Below are positions 15,663-24,210 of a DNA stretch of 64,000 bases, piece by piece. Both the position numbers and the translations under genes were made by a program. The notes beneath the pieces were generated by a model, which was not told the DNA's origin, did not search any database, and was given only the letters and a program-made list of their open reading frames with translations. Each line of letters starts with the position of its first letter. Position 1 is the stretch's first letter. This DNA is from Persicaria tinctoria (Eukaryota > Streptophyta > Magnoliopsida > Caryophyllales > Polygonaceae), in assembly GCA_037127255.1 (NCBI GenBank), contig JBANSL010000002.1, positions 7,422,001-7,486,000 on the forward strand, read 5' to 3'.

Positions 15663-16955
15663 GGAAAAGCCAAATGATTCGACTCTCGATCCTGGGCTAG
15701 CTAAAAATAGAAAGAAATGGGAAGAGAGTTGCTTTTTTGGCTCAGTTGGTACACAATGACTCTGCAAATTCCATTCTTTTTCAGAGAACCCCATCTAATT
15801 AATTGTGCAAGTAGTACACTAAAATTGAGTGGTACCTTTCCAAACGACAACTATTTATCAAAACAAAAAACATGACTAAAACGCCAACTAATTGTGAACG
15901 GATGGAGTTACTTGTTTGAAAACAAGATTTTAGAGATGTTTTCTTTACACCCTTTTTAAGGAGTGAAGGAGGTGGAGTGAGGGTGGAGGTGGAGGAAATT
16001 CCCCCACCTTGTGAGACGAGGTAGGGGATGTGGAGGGGTGGCCACCCTTCCCACTCCTTAAACGAAGGTAGGGTTTAATGGCTTATCTGTTCAGGTTGCC
16101 AAAATAAAATCCATTTTTGGTTTTGAGGACCATGCCATCGCTTTGTCTGCCAAATAAAAAAGTTACTCCATAATTAAGAGAAGGGAAAGAAGGCGCAAGG
16201 ACAAAAGAACAGAAAGTCCGCGGTTCGAGTCCTATCGGGTGCTATTTTTTCCTACTTTATATTTACTTACTTCTTATTTTTTAAACATGTACAAACAGAT
16301 CTTGAACCTATTTTCTTTTTTTCGACTTCAAACAAATCGGAGTGGGCGAAGCAAACCGCCTCCCTCCTCGTCGTGACGCCATCGCACCTCTGTGTTGGCT
16401 CCGAGCTATCGGCTCTCACATTGTTGTTAGCTGTGGGCTGCCACTGCTGTGGTGAAAGAAATCGTGAAAGTGTTCTTCCCCAAATCTAAAGTCAAAAGGT
16501 TAGTGTTTTATATACTTTATACTTAGTGAATATGTCATATCACTTTTGATTTTTTAGATTCAATTTATAAGTCGGATATGAAAATTCGTTTAGGGTTTTG
16601 ATTTTGTAAATCAATTAGTGAGATTATGGTTTGATTTTGAGAATCAATTTTGTAAATTTTTTTTATTAGGGTTTGTTTGAATTTGTGAATGCTAAAATGT
16701 CTCAAGGATTGATTCCAATTTTCATCTGTTTTGAGTCGCTTGAAAACTTCCCATAAAATATGAGCTTAATAAAAACTAGTGTAGTAGTGTATGATTAATT
16801 AATAAAATGCTTCTAAATTTAGCAGATTAAATGGGCCTTTTCTGTCTTCAACTTATTACTGCTGCGAGATAATGTATAGAAGTTGATAATGCTGATGATA
16901 GCCCAGACTCGCTTGATCTGAACCTTAAACTAGGTCTCCTTGATTGTTGTTTCAG
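15663..16955. other. Spacer with fragmentary repeats
   Basis: No intact gene is visible. A foldback-like pair (TTTAAGGAGTGAAGGAGGTGG near 15955, with a complement-like segment near 16045-16065) and a B-box-like GGTTCGAGTCC near 16224 are the only structures I noticed. Neither can be assigned firmly. Confidence 0.35.
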
Positions 16956-17233
16956 TCTGTTGCTTTCCACAAGTTAAAGGACACAGGAGTCGTTGCAAGT
17001 GCTTCTCCTGTAAGGAATTGTGGCTTAACTATACTAGCAGAAAACATACAGGTTAGTAGTTGAATTTTGAGTGTAGGAGCTTTTTAGTGGTAAAATTTAT
17101 GCTCTTTCAAACCCCATGCTATTTGTGCAGGATGATTTTGATAATGTCACTAGGTTTATAATATTTGCAAGGGAGCCCATAATTCCCGGTACTGACAAGC
17201 CATATAAGAAAGAACCATCAAACAATAAATCAG
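16956..17233 (+). pseudogene. Fragment of an arogenate/prephenate dehydratase gene
   Basis: Two exon-like blocks, 16956-17051 and 17131-17233, are joined by a short GT-AG intron. They encode LKDTGVVASASP, then LTILAENIQ, then DDFDNVTRFIIFAREPIIPG. This is the end of the catalytic PDT domain of plant arogenate dehydratase (family knowledge: it makes phenylalanine from arogenate in plastids). After GTDKPYK the sequence leaves the family, and the ACT regulatory domain is missing. No transit peptide or N-terminal part is recognised upstream. A retroposon is inserted at the right edge. I call it a non-functional fragment. Confidence 0.7.
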
Positions 17234-17246
17234 TATCTATTACATC

Positions 17247-17586
17247 ATGATCTGGATGGGGTCGTGGCGGTGTGTCTCATGGCGACACCGTACTTCGGAA
17301 ATTTCCTCGGAGGTTCGTCTTCATCGCCCACAGGGGGATTCCTGATGTACCGCTAGCCAGCGGTGTTATCTCTGGATGGCGCTTGGTTTCGTTCTGTCTT
17401 TGCTGTCCTCGGCTCTTATGGATTAGGATCGTCTGTTCTACTAGTGTTTGTTTGTTTGTCGTCTTTGTGTTGCACCATTTTATTATTATGATTGTATGTT
17501 TGACGGTACGCCGTCTGCCGTCCCTGTCGGCCTCTCGATTAGCCAGGTCTGTCTGGCCATCGAATTATTACCTGATATAAAAAAAA
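17247..17586 (+). mobile_element. 5'-truncated LINE copy with 13-bp target duplication
   Basis: The insert is flanked by TATCTATTACATC at 17234-17246 and again at 17587-17599. It ends in an A-rich tail (GATATAAAAAAAA). Its 3' part (TTTGACGGTACGCCGTCTGC ... CTCTCGATTAGCCAGGTCTG) matches the 3' ends of two other elements in this window, at 18830-18915 and, reversed, at 31290-31375. A perfect duplication and a poly(A) tail indicate target-primed insertion of a non-LTR element. It landed in the arogenate dehydratase fragment. Confidence 0.8.
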
Positions 17587-17620
17587 TATCTATTACATCG
17601 AGAGTAATGTCACCAGGTTT

Positions 17621-19977
17621 TCCAAAAACAAATGAGTTTATCTCTCTTGATGAGAGAGAAACTCTCTTTGGAGAAACCCTCATTAGAGAAACCCTCAACC
17701 TTGTTTTATCCTCCACTGCAAATCACCAATTCTTGGGTCTTGTTCATTAAATTGGGTTGGGGATCTTCATCTGTCCACCCTCAATCTTAATTCCTGGCTG
17801 GATTCTTCCTTCTTGGTCGGGGTTCGCCCTCAACCTTCGAGTTCGTCTTCAACCTTCTTGTTTTCTGGTTCGTCTTCAACCTTCTGCTCGCGCCGGTTGG
17901 TGGTCGATATTGGTGGTGCCGGGCGTCTTCGTGGGCGGGCTGCAATGGTTTCGTCTGAATCTAAGTATCTAACCCTCATTCGGGAGTCTTAAATCACCCT
18001 CAAGGGTTTCGAAAAACCAAGCCTCGATTTGGGGCTTTTGCTACCGCTGGTTCATACCCCCGGATTGGGGCTCTTGTGCTTCGATCTGTGTAACTGAGCG
18101 GGGCTGAGAGGGTTTGTTGTCCAATGCTTGGCCAGCCGCCTCTTTCTCACTCGTTGTGACCCTCGTCGCCTTTTCAGCAGGCTTTGTATGCGCCGACGAC
18201 TTTGTCTGGGGCTTCCCCTTGTCAACCTTTTACCGACGCCGCTTCTTGGGTGGTGGGGAGTCCGGCTCCACTTCCCTTCCCTCGCCGGCGCTCGATGTCC
18301 TACATGCCTGCCTCGTTCGGGTTTGCAGTCCTTGGCGTGTAAGGTTCCCTTGGTCTTGCACGCCAAGTTTAGTCTTAAAAAAAACTATTTATTTATATAA
18401 TTTAATAAATATATAAATAAATAATAATTAAAAAAAAGTGAAAAGATAAGATTAGAGGGAAAAAAAAGAGAAAATTAGAAAGAGTAAAATTCGGATTTGA
18501 TCGGTTGTTTGGCAGGTTGTTGAGTTGCTTGTGTTTGGGGTTGTGTGGCTCTCGAGTCTAGCGGTTTGTTGAGTGGTGTTTCTTCTCATGTGTCGACGCG
18601 CGAGAGGTCGTGGACGTGATTGAAACATGAAAGCTCGTAGATAGAGTCCAAATACGAGGTTTCCACTTAATTTCTTAGAGAGTCCATGTGTTGCCTCTAC
18701 CAACCGACGGATGAGTTGCTGCTCACTGCTCCTGTTCTTGCATCGTTTATGCTAGTCTTCGCCTACAACTGCATCCTTGTAATTTAGTGATTCTGCCTTT
18801 TGTTGTTTTATGCCTTCTTCTTATTTGACGGTTTATCCGTCGCCGATTTATTCGGCCTCTCGACCCACCAGGTATGTCTAGTGCGTCTAATTCTTACTTA
18901 ATAATAATAAAAAAACGGATATTTCGCGAGGTAACCCTGTGATATACTGTAGCTTAATTCGGGTGGCAAACAAGGGTTTTAAAGTTTTCACCGGGTAGCC
19001 CTGTAGTTTTGAAATTTTTTGTCTCGCACCCAAAACTTGTGTTTTGGTTAAAAATATACGGAGTATGTTTCAACTTTAAAAGGGCTATATTATGTAATAT
19101 TGGAAAATATTGTGTTTTTTTAAGAAATAAAATATACTTTCTTCTAAATTGGTCAGGTCTCGACAGTCGACACACAGAACTGACAGAAGGCGGCGAACAA
19201 ATTGAAGGTGCGAAGGGCGAACAGAGGAAGAAGAAGGTGTGGGGCGTGTGGCTCCTGGCGACAACGGGGGCGGCGTCGGCTTCGGACCTAGCGGCGGCGA
19301 ACAACAGCAATTCGAAGTTGGCGAAGGTGGTGACACTTCTGAACACGTGAGTTTTGCTAATCGAATCGAAGTACTTCGATTAGCTCCAATATCATACCGA
19401 ATTTTCTGTTTTTTGTGTTCATATTTATTAAGATTAATCATTAGGCTATGAATTGGGGTCAATTGTTGCTTGTGAATGTTTCGAATTTGAAAATTTAGGG
19501 TTTAGGGTTCTGAAATTTTGGGGGTCTTTGTAGGATTGATAAGGGATGACGGTTGAGGAGCAACTATGTTCGTCTTTATTCAAACACCCTTGTGCTTCCT
19601 TGCATTCTTACAATATAAACCAGAAACTTCTGCGTGAGTAGTCTGGCTTATGAGCTATGACAGCTTCTGATAGCACTTAGCAGAGAAGATGTAATGTCAC
19701 TAAAATTGCAAACCAACAGCAAATTTTTGCAATGGTGCCCAATTTTGAAGATAGAAGAAAGTGTTTTATTTCTTAAAAAACCAATATTTTTCCAATATTA
19801 CATAATAGAGCTCTTTCAAAGTTGAAACACACATTTTTCTACCAAAACACAAGTTTTGGATGGGAGGCAAAAAAATTCGAAACTATAGGGTTACCTGGCG
19901 AAAACATTAAAACTTTTGTTTACCACCCGAATTAAGCCATACCAAAGGGTTACCTCGCGAAATATCCGGAAAAAAAA
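17621..19977 (+). mobile_element. LINE-type retroposon interrupted by a TIR transposon
   Basis: The 15-base duplication AATGTCACCAGGTTT is present at 17606-17620 and 19978-19992. The insert starts with a short palindromic block (CTCTCTTGATGAGAGAG near 17641). It reaches a LINE-family 3' end at 18830-18915 (TTGACGGTTTATCCGTCGCC ... AATAATAATAAAAAAA) and finishes with ten As at 19970-19979, after a DNA transposon has split its tail. Apart from that insertion the retroposon is about 1.3 kb, too short for gag plus endonuclease/RT, and I recognise no protein in it. It may be a non-autonomous, internally deleted LINE; the minus-strand copy at 31255-32619 has similar length and the same ends. Confidence 0.7.
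18916..19968. mobile_element. Mutator-like element with ~230-bp inverted termini carrying a GC-rich insert
   Basis: The left arm (18916 to about 19145) and right arm (about 19740-19968) are inverted copies. Both start CGGATATTTCGCGAGGTAAC and share CTTAATTCGGGTGG, CAAAACTTGTGTTTTGG and TATGTAATATTGG in order, with many point differences. The element inserted into the poly(A) tail of a LINE, so its target duplication cannot be told from the A run. Long terminal repeats and a non-TE core fit a Pack-MULE-type element. The core (19150-19740) has a GC-rich, exon-like part followed by a GTGAGT donor at 19348. I do not recognise the captured gene. No transposase is present. Confidence 0.65.
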
Positions 19978-20092
19978 AATGTCACCAGGTTTCTCACTCT
20001 CGTTTTTAGCTTGTTATTCAGGCGGCTGAGCAACAAACAGGGGCTGCAGATCTTGCTTCACCGGCCGTGTATTGCTTCACCGGAGAGAAACA

Positions 20093-22405
20093 ATGGGAGC
20101 TCCTTCAGGCTTCAGCTCATGCGAGCAGCTTCGATGTCCGCACTGCGCTGGCCCTTTATCTAAAGAGATGGTAAATCTACTTCCTTTGGGGAAAAAAGGC
20201 CTTGAATTTTGCTTATCTTTGGTTTTATTTTTTCACTTGTTTGCTAGTGATCGATTCATGGTCTCCGATTGTTCCACAGGAAACCAGTCGTTGGACAGTC
20301 TCTCCTCTCATTCGAGACAGCTTTTCCATGGTTCCTATACACCAGCTATTGATTTTTCTCGTGATTTATGTGTTTCAGGGAATCAGGGTTAATTTTTATT
20401 TGTTTTGGTGGCAAGTTCATGAATTAAATCTCTCTGTTTCCCCCTTATCTTAGATTGGATCTGCTGTTGGTGGTACAACTAGTGCGTTCTATGGATTCAA
20501 TTTTGGTGAGTTTCTTCTCCTGTGATGTTGTAGACTTGGTTTCGTTGTTTCCATGAGGCGAGGATGCGTGAATTGACCTATTTCCATCATGCATTGCAAA
20601 TTATTCTTATACTCAATAAGGTTTGAATTCACCTAGAGTGTAGCTGGAGGTGGTGTAATTGAATTGACACTGCAGGTTGATGCTTCTAGATATCTCCAAT
20701 TCCATGATTAAAGATGTAAAAGCTTCTTATGACTTCGATATCAGTAGTCAATTCGTGTTCACTGTTATATGGGTTAATGCTAATATTTTTAACTCGCAAC
20801 TGTTTTTGGTAATTTGAGTTACCTTGAGGCAGAGGGAATAGATATTTTATGTGAATTTGCTTATGTTGTCATTGGTTAAAGAGCTAAAAGCATTTTCTGA
20901 ACAATTTACAATTCAAGCTGATTTGCTCTAAATATATTGTTTTCTTTGATAAATCATGAATTCAAGTAGATTTCCGGGTTGATTCTTATGTTCGCTATAT
21001 ATATATTTTCACTCACTCTTGCTTAAATTGTGTTTACTTGGTCATTATATAATGGGGGATATAAGACCAGTGGGTGTTCATCAATAAGTTTTTCTTTGCC
21101 CTTGAAAATGCTGGTTAAGAATTTTGATGCCTTTTTTCTATCTTTTGTATATGTGAATGAGATGATGTAATTTCCTTGTGACACTACACCTACAAGTTGA
21201 TTTTGACAAATTTCATACCACTTTCTTTCCATTCAGTTATGCCAACTGTCAGGAGGTGGATCAAAGGACCAATATGGTTACAGTTTCTTGTTGGTGTAAG
21301 TTTCATTCTCTTTGACTCATTTCACAGCGGGGAAGATAAATTTTCGTTCATGTAAATAAGTGTTCCTTTCAAAATTCATGTGAATATGGGCTATAAAAGC
21401 CATTTATTCATGCTGAACTTTTATGATGACCAAATAAATATTTGTACTAGAGGATTGAGCATTCTCATGAGTAGTTGAAGAATAATAGGAGGTTCTTTTC
21501 CTATACTATATTTGGGTCTAAATGTAGAAATTCCCCTAACGATTCAGATGTGTGTCATCACCTTGGATCAATTATCACTTCCCTTGATAGTCTACAAACC
21601 TTTGACCTTCTGCTGTTTTATGGGAATGCAGGGGCCTCCTGTGATTGTTTTTTCCTCAGCCTGTGCAGGATTGGCAGGTTAACCTTCTTTCCATATCTTT
21701 CTATATGTATGTGTGTCATTGAATGTCTATACAGAAGTGGGCTGTTATTCCATTGCTTAGAATAAGGAGAAAAGAAAATTTTGAGCTAAAAATTATACTA
21801 ATAGATAAAGCAAGTGGTTATCTTTTGATGATCGGTGTGCAATGTGTGCCGACTATTAAACATGGATCTGTCGCTATGTTTGGGGTTATAAAACAACCTT
21901 TTTTCATAAAGAAACATATTTCATTTTTTTCCAATGAAGAAATAATTTTGCAAGTTTGGAATTGTAAAGCTGGAAACATTCTGGTAAGTTAGAAATGGTA
22001 ATGGTAGAAGCGGAAATAGCAAATACAGGTGAAAAGGATTTAAGGATACTTGTGAGGAGTTGGAGATAGGAAGCATCCTACTTGACAAGTGATGGTTTTT
22101 GTATGACTATTAAAACCAATGTTCTTAGAAAAAATGACAGAGAAGACGTAGGGGGTGGTTGCTGATCTTATTGGTATTGGGATCATGACTTGCTCGTGTC
22201 ATTTACTTTTCGTGAATGTCTAAATTGTTTGATATGCACTTTGTGTTTTAAAAAAAAAAAAAAATCAACAGGTGGATCCATTCCGGCACTAACTCAACTT
22301 GCTTCCTCATCGTATCACGCTGCAACTTCATCACCAATACTGCTTCATCAATCTCCCCAAGACGACAAGGTTCAGAAACCCGGAAAATCTCCAGACACAA
22401 AGTAA
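20093..22405 (+). CDS. Conserved 139-aa plant protein, six exons, unnamed
   Basis: The exons are 20093-20170, 20280-20330, 20454-20505, 21237-21295, 21632-21677 and 22272-22405. Every junction keeps frame: KEM/ETSRW, DSFSM/IGSAVGG, GFNF/VMPTVRRW, FLVG/GPPVIVF and CAGLAG/GSIPAL. The protein has an N-terminal Cys cluster (C10, C15, C18; CPHC), a central SPLIRDSFSMIGSAVGGTTS block, and a hydrophobic, probably membrane-spanning stretch around residues 72-98 (PIWLQFLVGGPPVIVFSSAC). It ends in LASSSYHAA followed by a polar tail. I recall the RDSFSMIG...SACAGLAGG core from uncharacterised proteins of many plants, but know no function. The donor after exon 2 (GTTCCT) is weak; the others are ordinary. 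Its leader starts right after the retroposon pile-up. Confidence 0.75.
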
Positions 22406-22737
22406 AAATATACAGATCTGCTAGACCAAGCAACTGATGCTGCGCATTGCTTTCAAATGTTTCTAGCTGAGTAGTTGATGCATTACTCGCATTTCAATTC
22501 ATTTGGCCCTTTTGGTTTTGAAGGCACTCTGAATTGAGCTCGAGTCACAACATGCTTGGAGAAATAGTGCGTTTTCGTATGAAATCGGCGCTTCCTTTAT
22601 GTTAGAACTTGTGCGTATTGTAACTGGGGCGGATCAGTTTCATAGAGTGTATTAGGGTCTGTAGTTGAGCTGAATATACAAAAGTCTTTTCAAAGCCACA
22701 TTTAGTGTTTTTTTTCCATCGAATGTTATTAGATTAG
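22406..22737 (+). other. 3' region of the 139-aa protein gene
   Basis: This is the sequence between the TAA stop and the poly(T) end of the LINE remnant. It presumably contains the 3' UTR. I see no other feature in it. Confidence 0.4.
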
Positions 22738-23940
22738 TTTTTTTTTTTTTGATGCAAGGCGAGGATTTGGGGTAGTTAACCGCGGACCCGCGGTTAACCA
22801 ACCGCCCAAGGGCGTCCTGTCGGACTACATCAGCACACTGAGCAGGTAAACAGAGGTCGACGAAGCGCGAGGAAAGACCCATATGAGCAAGCATATCAGC
22901 CACACGGTTCCCCTCACAGAAGGTATGAGTGAAGGATGCCATCAAACTCACGGCAGAGACCCATAGCATCGGAGATCGCCGGTTCAATCTCCCACGGACA
23001 CTGCCAAACTCCCTTCAAAGCATTGATCACCTTCAAACTATCCCCCTTGACCTCAAGGTGGGAGTAACCCTGCCTCACAGCTTCCTGCAAGCCAATCAGA
23101 AGGCCAAAACACTCAGCACGATCCACTGACACCATCTCGTGATCCCGGGCACCGCACAACAGAACCTCCCCATGGCAATCCCTGAGTACAAATCCGGAAG
23201 CCGCGTGACTAGAATTGATCTTCGCACCGTCAAAATTTAGTTGAACGACGCATGCAGACGGTTTTTTCCACTTTACCATTTTCACCCTTTTTGTTTCCTT
23301 TTGATAGGTGGTATTCCTGCTATTGTCTTTATCGTTTTCTAGACCCTCCGTTTGCGATTTCCTCCAGGTTCTTCTATATTGCTTAATAAACCTTTCCCAA
23401 TTTTCTAACTTGCCGACATCATTGTTATCAAATAGAAGCCTGTTTCTCATGGTTGAGGCTCCCCAAAGTGAGAACGTTAGGGCTGATTTTTGCTTCGAAG
23501 AGAGATTAGAAAAGATCTCTGTAATGATATTCTTATAGGTTTTATTGTCTTTGTCAGTATTTCGGATTACTTGTTCAATTTGTCTATCCATCCTTCCAAC
23601 CAAGGAAAGGGTCATCCGACATTTGGTGAAAATGTGGACGTCATCTTCCATAGCATGATCGCAGAGAGAGCAGTTCATCGGGACATGGATTCCCTTGCTT
23701 TGTAACCTGGTTTTCGTTGGTGTCCCGTTTAGGAGATTTTTCCATTGAATTTAATCTTTGTTGGGCAATCGATTTTCCAAATCCATTCAACATGGTCGGG
23801 ATTTCCCCTTCTGGATTTCGTGCTGTGGATTAGAATTGTCCAAACTTGGATGGACTTGGAACTGGAAAAGACTTGACCCCAAGAACACAAATAACCCAAC
23901 TTGATGTGCAGACCTGTATCAAATGTCATAACCACCCATT
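22738..23940 (-). pseudogene. Decayed LINE: zf-RVT and RNase H C-terminus
   Basis: On the minus strand, frames encode a zinc-binding reverse transcriptase end (PTKIKF then NGTPTKTRLQSKGIHVP and MNCSLCDHAMEDDVHIFTKC). They continue into an RNase H domain: LNFDGAKINSSHAASGFVLRD, AECFGLLIGLQEA, VKGDSLKVINAL and CEGNRVADMLAHMG. The Asp-Glu-Asp-Asp residues expected for RNase H are all present, but the frame breaks twice (about 23750 and about 22925), so no single product is made. The T run at 22738-22750 is the poly(A) tail. This is the 3' end of a plant LINE, truncated at its 5' side near 23940. The right boundary and target duplication were not found. Confidence 0.85.
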
Positions 23941-24114
23941 GGAAAGATGAGCCATCAAAAGGGTGGAAGCAAGTTGAATATATAATCCCTAGCCTTTTGT
24001 AATAGAGTCAGTGGGAAGATAGCTTGTTCGGCACATAGCATCCGAAACAAGATCCCCCTCCCTAACTACAGAAATAGAAGCAGTCAAGCAAGATCATTGT
24101 TTTCAGATGTTTTT

Positions 24115-24175
24115 ACCCACAAAATGTACTCTGGTTAAGTCAAGGGGAAAACGCCCGAGTTGAAGTTTGCAGCAA
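24115..24175. repeat. Degenerate tandem copy of the end of the last SKIP16 exon
   Basis: The segment around 24115-24175 repeats the layout of 24205-24260: AAAATGTACTC(T/G)GGT, then CAAGGGGAAA(A/G)CGCCC, then a GTTGAAG or CTTCAAC-type block, with scattered changes. It lies just beyond the real stop codon, on the 3' UTR side. In it the Glu-Tyr-Ile-Phe-stop end is altered and read through. It is a worn local duplication of about 80-90 bp. Confidence 0.65.
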
Positions 24176-24210
24176 GCACTAAATACAAATGGTTTCCAGA
24201 GGTTTTCTAC

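Noticed and set aside
16195..16250. Possible tRNA gene (GGTTCGAGTCC)
   Set aside because: The T-arm does not pair, and no D-arm or anticodon arm can be folded upstream; at best a fragment of a tRNA-derived repeat.
22190..22271. In-frame upstream part of the last exon of the 139-aa gene
   Set aside because: It is intron sequence ending in a poly(A) run and an AACAG acceptor; the family resemblance starts only at GSIPAL.
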